A DNA stretch of 14,632 bases from an uncultured Candidatus Saccharibacteria bacterium (GTDB lineage Bacteria > Patescibacteria > Saccharimonadia > Saccharimonadales > UBA6022): the NCBI GenBank assembly GCA_946479115.1, contig CAMLED010000017.1, positions 1 to 14,632 of the forward strand, read 5' to 3'. The notes beneath the pieces were generated by a model that was not told where the DNA came from, did not search any database, and saw nothing but the letters and a program-made list of their open reading frames with translations. The translations under genes and the position numbers were made by a program. Within the stretch, counting starts at the first letter, position 1, and each line of letters starts with the position of its first letter. Positions 6,655-12,299 of this stretch are shown here, one piece after another.

Positions 6655-6679
6655 TCTATGTAGACACTACATATGTAGC
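6631..6679 (+). promoter_or_regulatory. NrdR box pair 2 (candidate), on the promoter
   Basis: Box 3 has core CCATATATAG (6634-6643), 9 of 10 matches to CwAtATaTwG, and lies between the -35 and -10 elements. Box 4, ACACTACATATGTAGC (6664-6679), matches the left half of the 16-bp consensus well (7 of 10 in the core) and lies just after the predicted start site. Core centres are again 33 bp apart. Binding of NrdR across both would cover the promoter. Confidence 0.6.
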
Positions 6680-6701
6680 CGTTCAATCAAAACAGACATA
6701 T

Positions 6702-6743
6702 TGCAAGCAGAATTTGCACGACCCCAATAGCAGCCGGTGGGGT
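6702..6743 (+). other. nrd operon leader hairpins
   Basis: Two small stems in the leader: TGCAA (6702-6706) with TTGCA (6714-6718), and ACCCC (6721-6725) with GGGGT (6739-6743). No known riboswitch class is recognised; in particular no cobalamin-box pattern is seen. They could help shape the leader or be incidental. Confidence 0.3.
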
Positions 6744-6775
6744 AGTCTTCTTGCATCACTTTGAGGGAGGTGAGT

Positions 6776-6817
6776 ATGTCACAAAAACATAAGAATAGGG
6801 GAACAGGACATGAGTGA
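6776..6817 (+). CDS. 13-codon leader ORF overlapping the nrdA start
   Basis: GGGAGGTGAGT directly precedes ATG 6776, a stronger ribosome binding site than the GGGGAACAGGAC before nrdA. The frame reads MSQKHKNRGTGHE and stops with TGA at 6815-6817, five bases past the A of the nrdA ATG (6810). The geometry suggests translational coupling: ribosomes that finish the leader can restart on nrdA. It has no run of codons typical of attenuation. It may be real or may be chance next to a purine-rich stretch. Confidence 0.4.
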   Translation: MSQKHKNRGTGHE

Positions 6818-9206
6818 GATCCACGTCGTCAAACGCGATGGCACGCGCGAACCATTTGACGCTAACAAGATCAACCTGGCGCTAGTAGCAGCCAGCGAAG
6901 GCTTGCCAGATCAGATTAGTAAGGTAGTACAGGTTGCGACCGAATTACAACTGACATTATTTGATGGTATTACATCTGAACAACTGGACGAAGCAGTCAT
7001 TCATACGGCGCTTCAGAACGTCAAAGAAGATCCTGATTTCGATAAGATTGCGGCTCGTTTGCTTCTTAAGAACATTTACAAGAACATCTTGGGCGACTAC
7101 AGTACTCCTGCTGAGTTAAAGAAGCTCCACGAAGCAAAATTCGCTGAGTATATTAAGCAAGGCGTCAAAGACAACCTACTTGATGAGCGCATGAACGGCA
7201 AAGTATTCGATCTAAAGAAACTTGCCAAGGCGCTTGATCCAACTCGCGATGACCTTAGTAAATACCTGGGTGTCGTGACGAACAAGAACCGCTACGCACT
7301 ACGTAAACAAAGTGGTGCACCGATTGAAGTGCCACAGTTTACTCACATGCGTATCGCTATGGGCCTGAGCTTCAACGAAGCTGACCCAACATCTGCAGCG
7401 ATCGACTTCTACGAACACATGAGCAAGCTTGAATATACCCCAGGTGGTAGTACTCGCGTTAACGCTGGTGGTTCATTCCCACAACTATCTAACTGTTTCC
7501 TCGTTGAAGTACAGGATGACATGGAATCAATTGCCAAGGGTATCCGCGACACCATGTGGATCGCCAAGGGTACTGGTGGTATCGGTATTAGCCTGAACAA
7601 GCTTCGCGCGGCAGGTAGCCCAGTTAAAACTACTAACACCGAATCAACTGGTCCAATTCCATTCATGAAGATGATCGACACAGCCCTATTCGCTGTTTCT
7701 CGTAAGGGTAAAAAAGCCGGTGCAGCTGCACTCTACATGGAAAACTGGCACCTTAACTTCCCACAGTTCCTAGACCTAAAGCAGAACTCCGGTGACCCAT
7801 ACCTTCGTACTCGTTTTGCGAACACCGCTGTATTTATGAGCGACGAGTTCATGAAACGCGTCCAAAAAGACCAAGATTGGTACCTATTTGATCCAGCCGA
7901 AACACCTGATCTTCCAGAACTGTACGGCGCTGAATTCTCAGAAGCTTACGCTGGCTATATCAAGAAGGCTGAAAAGGGTGAACTCCGTGACTTCCAAAAG
8001 ATCAAAGCTCGCGAGCAGTTCTACCAGATTTTGACCGTCCTCCAGGCAACCAGCCACCCATGGCTTACCTGGAAAGACACGATCAATGTTCGCGCATTGA
8101 ACAACAACACTAGCACGATTCACTTGTCTAACCTCTGTACAGAAATTACATTGCCACAAGACAAAGATAACACCGCTGTTTGTAACCTTGTCAGTATCAA
8201 CCTGACTGCGCACCTTAACGAAGACAAGACTTGGGACTGGGATCGCCTCGCTGCCAGTACTCGTAGTGCGATTCGCCAATTGGATAACCTGTGTGACATC
8301 ACAAACACGCCGATTCCAGAAGCAATGCACTCAAATCTGCAGAACCGCGCACTTGGTCTTGGTGTCATGGGCTTTACTGATGTTATCGAAAAGCTTGGCT
8401 ACAGCTACGAATCAGAAGAAGCCTACGATTTGATCGACCAGCTCACTGAGTTCGTTAGTTACAACGCTATCGACGAATCAGCTGACCTAGCTAAGAAACT
8501 TGGTTCATACCCAACCTTCAAGGGAAGTGGTTGGAGCAAAGGTATCCTACCTATCGACACTATTGACCAGCTGGCTGCTGACCGTAAGGTAAAGGTAGAA
8601 GTTAACCGCAAGCAACGCCTCGACTGGGATATTCTTCGCGCTAAGGTTAAAAAAGGTATGCGCAACGCAACTTTGATGGCTATCGCACCAACAGCGAACA
8701 TTGCCCACATCGCTGGTACAACACCAGGCTTGGATCCACAATTTGCTCAGATCTTCTCTCGTGCAACCTTGAACGGTAAGTTCCTCGAAGTAAACGTTAA
8801 CCTCGTAAACGACCTAAAGAAACTAGGTATTTGGGACGACGTCAAAGAAGAAGTACTTCGCACACAAGGTGATGTACAACAAATTGATGCAATTCCACAG
8901 CACATCAAAGATGTATACAAAACCAGCTTCCAGCTCAGTCCATACTCATTCATCGAAGTCGCCGCCCGCGCACAAAAATGGGTTGACCAGGCAATCAGCC
9001 GTAATATGTACCTCGAAACTCGTAACATTGACGACTACATCGATATCTACACCGCAGCCTGGAAACGCGGACTCAAGACAACATACTATCTGCACGTAAA
9101 GCCGCGGCATACCGCAGAACAAAGTACCGTCAAAGTTAACAAATCAGAAACCGGCACCGGACCACGAAAATCAGGATTCGGCTTCGCTAAAAAACAATCA
9201 GTATAG
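6810..9206 (+). CDS. nrdA: Ribonucleoside-diphosphate reductase class I, alpha subunit, lacking its C-terminal cysteine pair
   Basis: The catalytic subunit (798 aa) that reduces ribonucleoside diphosphates to deoxy forms. Residues ~3-95 are an ATP-cone (VVKRDGTREPFDANKI), the allosteric activity site. The ten-stranded barrel carries C229 (SNCFL) and C458 (AVCNL), the reducing pair. It also has N441, C443 and E445 in NLCTE, the thiyl radical Cys and its helpers, plus the phosphate-binding PTANIAHIAGTTPGLDP (627-643). Y759-Y760 (TTYY) match the radical-transfer tyrosines Y730/Y731 of E. coli. After these the family normally has a flexible tail ending in a cysteine pair that re-reduces the active site. 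Here the tail (761-798, ending GFGFAKKQSV) has no Cys, and the last Cys is C495. The pair is found in the next small ORF. The start ATG 6810 is fixed by the ATP-cone. Regulation is probably by NrdR. Confidence 0.97.
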   Translation: MSEIHVVKRDGTREPFDANKINLALVAASEGLPDQISKVVQVATELQLTLFDGITSEQLDEAVIHTALQNVKEDPDFDKIAARLLLKNIYKNILGDYSTPAELKKLHEAKFAEYIKQGVKDNLLDERMNGKVFDLKKLAKALDPTRDDLSKYLGVVTNKNRYALRKQSGAPIEVPQFTHMRIAMGLSFNEADPTSAAIDFYEHMSKLEYTPGGSTRVNAGGSFPQLSNCFLVEVQDDMESIAKGIRDTMWIAKGTGGIGISLNKLRAAGSPVKTTNTESTGPIPFMKMIDTALFAVSRKGKKAGAAALYMENWHLNFPQFLDLKQNSGDPYLRTRFANTAVFMSDEFMKRVQKDQDWYLFDPAETPDLPELYGAEFSEAYAGYIKKAEKGELRDFQKIKAREQFYQILTVLQATSHPWLTWKDTINVRALNNNTSTIHLSNLCTEITLPQDKDNTAVCNLVSINLTAHLNEDKTWDWDRLAASTRSAIRQLDNLCDITNTPIPEAMHSNLQNRALGLGVMGFTDVIEKLGYSYESEEAYDLIDQLTEFVSYNAIDESADLAKKLGSYPTFKGSGWSKGILPIDTIDQLAADRKVKVEVNRKQRLDWDILRAKVKKGMRNATLMAIAPTANIAHIAGTTPGLDPQFAQIFSRATLNGKFLEVNVNLVNDLKKLGIWDDVKEEVLRTQGDVQQIDAIPQHIKDVYKTSFQLSPYSFIEVAARAQKWVDQAISRNMYLETRNIDDYIDIYTAAWKRGLKTTYYLHVKPRHTAEQSTVKVNKSETGTGPRKSGFGFAKKQSV

Positions 9207-9226
9207 AAAAATAGGGGGATAAAACA

Positions 9227-9403
9227 ATGGCAAACGCATCACAAATCATCAGCGACGACATGACACTAGAGGAAAAACTAGAAGCTATCGAAAAAGCTAT
9301 GGCGAACGCACAGGCAATGGCTAACGAAGAAGCAGCAAGCAAAGGTGTCGACGCAGCACCAATCGACCCTCAAGATTTCTTGATGTGTGAAGGCTGCCAA
9401 TAG
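9227..9403 (+). CDS. Small CxxC protein, likely detached redox tail of NrdA
   Basis: A 58-residue protein from ATG 9227, preceded by AGGGGG eight to nine bases upstream. It begins 20 bases after the nrdA stop, in a different frame, with an in-frame TAG at 9212-9214, so it is not a simple frameshifted end of nrdA. Residues ~12-40 (MTLEEKLEAIEKAMANAQAM and on) should form one amphipathic helix. Then comes a flexible VDAAPIDPQD and the end FLMCEGCQ, with C54 and C57 one residue from the C-terminus. Class I large subunits usually end with such a cysteine pair at the very end of a flexible arm, and NrdA here lacks it. I infer that this protein docks on NrdA through its helix and shuttles electrons to C229/C458. 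The split class II enzyme of Pseudomonas (NrdJa/NrdJb) is a partial precedent. Confidence 0.8.
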   Translation: MANASQIISDDMTLEEKLEAIEKAMANAQAMANEEAASKGVDAAPIDPQDFLMCEGCQ

Positions 9404-9416
9404 GTCTAAAAGAGCT

Positions 9417-9662
9417 ATGGAGCAGTTGAATACAGCCCAGACGGTAGAGACCGAAGAAAATAACCGACAGCGCGATTACTTACGCGGGCAACTGGTTATT
9501 CGGGCATACCAAATTAGTTACAGCAAGCCATCAACGGAACTCAGTGCGCAATTTGCAAATTATGAATTAGCGATGATTGCACAAAAAATTGATGCAATCC
9601 CATCGCACACCGTCGGGCAACAAATGCTACCAATAGAATTTAGTGAACAAGGAGAAGAATAA
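9417..9662 (+). CDS. Unknown 81-residue protein inside the nrd operon
   Basis: It lies between the CxxC protein (stop 9401-9403) and nrdB, whose ATG shares one base with its stop (TAATG, 9660-9664). That overlap shows it is translated as part of the operon. I take ATG 9417 with a weak AAAAGAG; a GTG at 9387 inside the preceding ORF would add ten basic residues. The protein is polar and helical, without Cys, His clusters or membrane segments (ENNRQRDYLRGQLVIRAYQI, then LSAQFANYELAMIAQKIDAI, acidic end). I do not recognise a family. Its position suggests a role in the reductase, such as an assembly, metallation or subunit-bridging factor, but this is a guess. Confidence 0.75.
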   Translation: MEQLNTAQTVETEENNRQRDYLRGQLVIRAYQISYSKPSTELSAQFANYELAMIAQKIDAIPSHTVGQQMLPIEFSEQGEE

Positions 9663-10720
9663 TGGCAGGAATTTTAGGCACAGGCATTCAAGACGGACTA
9701 CTTTTAAAGCCCGTCCACTACAAATGGGCAATGGATCTGTATGATCAGGCAGTTGCAAACACATGGTTTCCAAACGAAATCCAATTAGTTCAGGACCTTG
9801 CAGACTGGAAGAAAATGAGCGACGAAGAACGCCACGCGTTGACGTTCTTGATGAGCTACTTTAACCCAAATGAATTGCTTGTGAACAAAGCCTTGGCCTT
9901 TGGTGTCTACCCATACGTCAACGCTGCTGAATGTCACCTCTATCTTGCCAAGCAGATGTGGGAAGAAGCAAACCACTGTATGTCATTTGAATACGTGCTT
10001 GAGACTTTCCCAATCAACCGCGAAGAAGCCTATGCGGCGCACGTTGAAACCCCTTCAATGGCACGCAAGGAAGCGTTTGAAACCAAGTACATCAAGCGCA
10101 TGACCGAAGATACCCTCGATATCACGACGACTGAAGGCAAAAAAGACTTCGTTCGTAACCTGGTTGCCTACAACATTATCCTTGAAGGTATCTGGTTCTA
10201 CAGCGGTTTCATGGTGGCCCTTTCTTTCCGCCAGCGCAACTTGCTCCGTAACTTTGGTTCACTTATGGACTGGGTGGTTCGCGACGAATCACTTCACCTT
10301 AAGTTCGGTATCAACTTAATCTTAACTGTTCTGGAAGAAAACGAAGATCTTCAGACCGAAGAGTTCGCCGCTGAAATCAAGCAAATGATCCTCGATGGTG
10401 TTGAGATGGAAGAAGCCTACAACAAGGACCTATTGCCAAATGGTATCCTTGGTTTGAACAGCGACTACATCAACCAGTACGTTAAGTACCTGGCTGATCG
10501 CCGCCTTGAAGAGCTTGGTTTTGATGCACACTACAAGGTGTCAAACCCTGCTAAGTGGATGGCTGCCGCTAATGATACATTGCAACTCGTTAACTTCTTT
10601 GAAAGCACCAACACTAGCTACGAAGTGAATGCTGGTGGTTCATCGACCAAAGAGATGGAAGGTCAAAGCCCAAGCGCTGACCGCAACGAAAACGATCCAG
10701 ACAATAGTATCTTGAAGTAA
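9662..10720 (+). CDS. nrdB: Ribonucleotide reductase beta subunit, class Ic-like (Phe at radical Tyr site)
   Basis: The radical-generating subunit (352 aa). Ferritin-like helices carry the dimetal ligands E71 (NPNELL), E102 and H105 (WEEANHCMSF), E175 (ILEGIWFY), and E209 and H212 (RDESLHL). The tyrosyl-radical position, four residues after H105, is F109. The first ligand is Glu rather than the Asp of E. coli. Ligand spacing (31, 3, 4, 66, 34, 3) equals that of Chlamydia trachomatis NrdB (E89, E120, H123, F127, E193, E227, H230), which uses a Mn(IV)/Fe(III) cofactor in place of a tyrosyl radical. W35, 36 residues before E71, fits the radical-path Trp, and Y320 in the tail fits E. coli Y356. 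The C-terminal ~30 residues are polar and end in NSILK. The start overlaps the preceding stop. Cofactor identity is inferred. Confidence 0.96.
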   Translation: MAGILGTGIQDGLLLKPVHYKWAMDLYDQAVANTWFPNEIQLVQDLADWKKMSDEERHALTFLMSYFNPNELLVNKALAFGVYPYVNAAECHLYLAKQMWEEANHCMSFEYVLETFPINREEAYAAHVETPSMARKEAFETKYIKRMTEDTLDITTTEGKKDFVRNLVAYNIILEGIWFYSGFMVALSFRQRNLLRNFGSLMDWVVRDESLHLKFGINLILTVLEENEDLQTEEFAAEIKQMILDGVEMEEAYNKDLLPNGILGLNSDYINQYVKYLADRRLEELGFDAHYKVSNPAKWMAAANDTLQLVNFFESTNTSYEVNAGGSSTKEMEGQSPSADRNENDPDNSILK

Positions 10721-10726
10721 TGAAAT

Positions 10727-10753
10727 AAAAGTAGGCCGCCTAGGCCTACTTTT
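10727..10753 (+). terminator. Intrinsic terminator of the nrd operon
   Basis: AAAAGTAGGCC (10727-10737), loop GCCTA, and GGCCTACTTTT (10743-10753): an 11-bp perfect stem whose end supplies the U-tract, starting six bases after the nrdB stop. Confidence 0.85.
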
Positions 10754-10785
10754 GTCTTATGTGTTAATTTTCCGAGGAGGCCGCT

Positions 10786-11280
10786 ATGAAAAATATAATT
10801 GGAAATTACGAATCAGCTATTTTAAGCGCCGAGGCGCTGCTCCACGAACACAGTATTTTACCTGTTGACCTGATACAATGCGACACAATTTGCTACCGCG
10901 TTGAAACAAACGGACGTTACAAAGAGGTAAAAGAGCAGCTGGCTCAAAAAGCCTTGCTATTAAACGAAGTAGAAATTAATAATCGCCTGATTGCTGCATT
11001 TGCTCTTGAAGAACCACTTGAGGCTGGCACGCAGCACTTAATATCCTATATCGAATTACCTCAGCCAAAACCGGGTAGTCAGTATAGCGAAGGAATTGAT
11101 CACGTTCAGTTTGTAACGCGTTTGCCATTGAGCCAGTTCCATACCAAATATCAACAACTGCCATTTGAAACGAAAGGCCTAGCGAGTGAGTTAAACCCAC
11201 TTCTCAAGCTTGAAGGTGAACAGATAAGTGTAAAATTCCACGATAAACACATGGGTGCGGTGATTGCGCTGGAAGATTAG
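10786..11280 (+). CDS. YecM-like protein (VOC superfamily)
   Basis: A 164-residue protein that resembles E. coli YecM along its length. It has DTICYRVETNGRY (33-45), LLLNEVEINNRLIAAFAL (57-74), the strand-turn YIELPQPKPGSQYSEGIDHV (88-107) and the C-terminal GLASELNPLLKLEGEQISVK (131-150) followed by FHD. YecM adopts a vicinal-oxygen-chelate-like fold, and a metal-dependent function has been suggested but not shown. AGGAGG seven bases before ATG 10786 is one of the best ribosome binding sites in the window. No clear promoter lies between the nrd terminator and this gene, so it may depend partly on readthrough. It shares the hairpin at 11297-11336 with the convergent gene downstream. Confidence 0.8.
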   Translation: MKNIIGNYESAILSAEALLHEHSILPVDLIQCDTICYRVETNGRYKEVKEQLAQKALLLNEVEINNRLIAAFALEEPLEAGTQHLISYIELPQPKPGSQYSEGIDHVQFVTRLPLSQFHTKYQQLPFETKGLASELNPLLKLEGEQISVKFHDKHMGAVIALED

Positions 11281-11296
11281 ATCTATGATTAATTAA

Positions 11297-11336
11297 AAGT
11301 TGAGCCCCGCATTCCAGGAGGAGCGGGGCTCAACTT
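11297..11336. terminator. Bidirectional terminator hairpin between convergent genes
   Basis: AAGTTGAGCCCCGC (11297-11310) and GCGGGGCTCAACTT (11323-11336) form a perfect 14-bp stem with a 12-base loop, ATTCCAGGAGGA. Read on the minus strand it is followed by TTTTAATTAA, a good U-tract for the gene at 11359-12102. In the plus direction the T-run is poor (CTTCCTG), so it would mainly protect the 3' end of the YecM-like mRNA. Confidence 0.8.
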
Positions 11337-11358
11337 CCTGTGCGGGGCTGTGTGGTTG

Positions 11359-12102
11359 TTAGATCTGAACGAGACTCAAGCGCTTCTCGGCACTATCCAA
11401 AGTGGACGTCAATGATTTTAGTTGACGTTCTTTTTTGTCGATGGTTTCCTTCAGGATGCCTCGAAGACCCTGCTCAATGAGTAGAGGCAAGTGTTTGATG
11501 CCTGAATAGTTGTCGCGTAAGGCAAAAAAGTCTGGCACTAGAGCGTGGGCGGTCTCCCAGGCTTCTCGTACTGTGTTATGTGCTGACAACATCTCGTTCG
11601 TAAAGCTGATGCCGCCCCCTGGATCACCGTCAATGTACCAGAAAAGCCACTTGCCACTCCGGGTCAAATAAAACGCTACGGTCACATATGATGGTCCCGA
11701 CCATCGAACGTCATCGGTGTATAGAGATGCCTTAACAACGACTCTGGCTTTCGTCCGCTGTCCAAGCATTCCGCAACGGACAAGCAGACTATCCCATAGA
11801 AATTCGCTGTTTGTCCCATTCAATACTTCTAGCGAACACCTGTGACCTGGAGGCTGTAGGTAAAGTACTTCAGACTGTCGCCGATGGTTCTTGCGTGGAT
11901 CAAGCTCCTCCAGCCTTTCAAATCCATGCAGATAGTCAAGGTAGGGCTTGATGTTGGTGTCGTACATGCTTTCCAGCAGATCGACATCAACACTTGTTGA
12001 CCTAAGGTCTTTTTCGGTGACGATATGTCCTGGGGTGCATACGAGTTGTCGCAAAACATCCAGGCAGGTATCTGTATCAAGCTGATTGATGGACGAATCC
12101 AT
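11359..12102 (-). CDS. Hypothetical protein (247 aa), unrecognised, C-terminal coiled coil
   Basis: I take ATG 12102, with GGTGAT about seven bases upstream; a TTG at 12108 in the same frame is closer to that site and less likely. Near the N-terminus, CLDVLRQLVCTPGHIVTEKD looks faintly like the winged-helix pattern of OmpR-type regulators, but the rest does not follow that family. The middle (~80-175) is a mixed domain with several aromatic strands (SYVTVAFYLTRSGKWLFWYI, then DGDPGGGISF). The last ~45 residues (RGILKETIDKKERQLKSLTS and on) form a probable coiled coil. There is no signal peptide or membrane segment. The family is unknown. It is monocistronic, flanked by a terminator and by a palindromic site at 12165-12187 in its upstream region. 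Confidence 0.7.
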   Translation of the reverse strand: MDSSINQLDTDTCLDVLRQLVCTPGHIVTEKDLRSTSVDVDLLESMYDTNIKPYLDYLHGFERLEELDPRKNHRRQSEVLYLQPPGHRCSLEVLNGTNSEFLWDSLLVRCGMLGQRTKARVVVKASLYTDDVRWSGPSYVTVAFYLTRSGKWLFWYIDGDPGGGISFTNEMLSAHNTVREAWETAHALVPDFFALRDNYSGIKHLPLLIEQGLRGILKETIDKKERQLKSLTSTLDSAEKRLSLVQI

Positions 12103-12164
12103 TGCCAATCACCATCTTTCTTAAGGTTCGCTTCCTTGGGGCGTACCCCTACTGGAAGTTGCGA

Positions 12165-12187
12165 CTGTGTGTCACATGTACACACAG
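12165..12187. promoter_or_regulatory. Candidate operator palindrome
   Basis: CTGTGTG (12165-12171) and CACACAG (12181-12187) are perfect inverted arms around TCACATGTA, itself containing ACATGT. The 23-bp site lies 63 bp upstream of the minus-strand start at 12102 and 107 bp upstream of the plus-strand start at 12294. Its size and symmetry suit a dimeric repressor. A TATTTT on the minus strand just beyond it could be the -10 of the gene at 11359-12102. Confidence 0.45.
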
Positions 12188-12257
12188 TAAAATAGTTTCA
12201 TATGAGATGCAAGCATAACTAACTTCTCAGGATAACTGATTTTAAGAGGTGAATCGA

Positions 12258-12286
12258 TTGACTTTTCATACCATTTATGCTAATAT
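12258..12286 (+). promoter_or_regulatory. Strong promoter giving a leaderless mRNA
   Basis: TTGACT (12258-12263), exactly 17 bp, then TAATAT (12281-12286) preceded by TGC. The -10 ends seven bases before ATG 12294, so the expected start point is at the start codon itself. There is no Shine-Dalgarno sequence in between (ATAAGGT). Confidence 0.7.
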
Positions 12287-12299
12287 ATAAGGTATGAAA
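12264..12299. repeat. Inverted repeat flanking the -10 box and start codon
   Basis: TTTCATACC (12264-12272) and GGTATGAAA (12291-12299) are perfect 9-bp inverted arms separated by 18 bp. The left arm follows the -35 box, and the right arm contains the ATG. If bound by a dimeric regulator it would shut the promoter completely. Only the right arm would be in the transcript, so an RNA hairpin is unlikely. Confidence 0.6.

Noticed and set aside
6680..6809. Cobalamin or other riboswitch upstream of nrdA
   Set aside because: No B12-box or other known riboswitch pattern is seen, and the enzyme is class I, which does not use cobalamin.
9180..9240. nrdA broken by a frameshift, with the CxxC piece as its lost end
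   Set aside because: The small ORF has its own ATG and ribosome binding site. The nrdA frame stops at 9206 and the small ORF's frame has a stop at 9212-9214, so no single shift joins them without further changes. A sequencing error cannot be wholly excluded.
9662..10720. NrdB as an ordinary tyrosyl-radical (class Ia) subunit
   Set aside because: The residue four after the second-helix His is Phe, the first ligand is Glu, and ligand spacing equals the Chlamydia class Ic protein.
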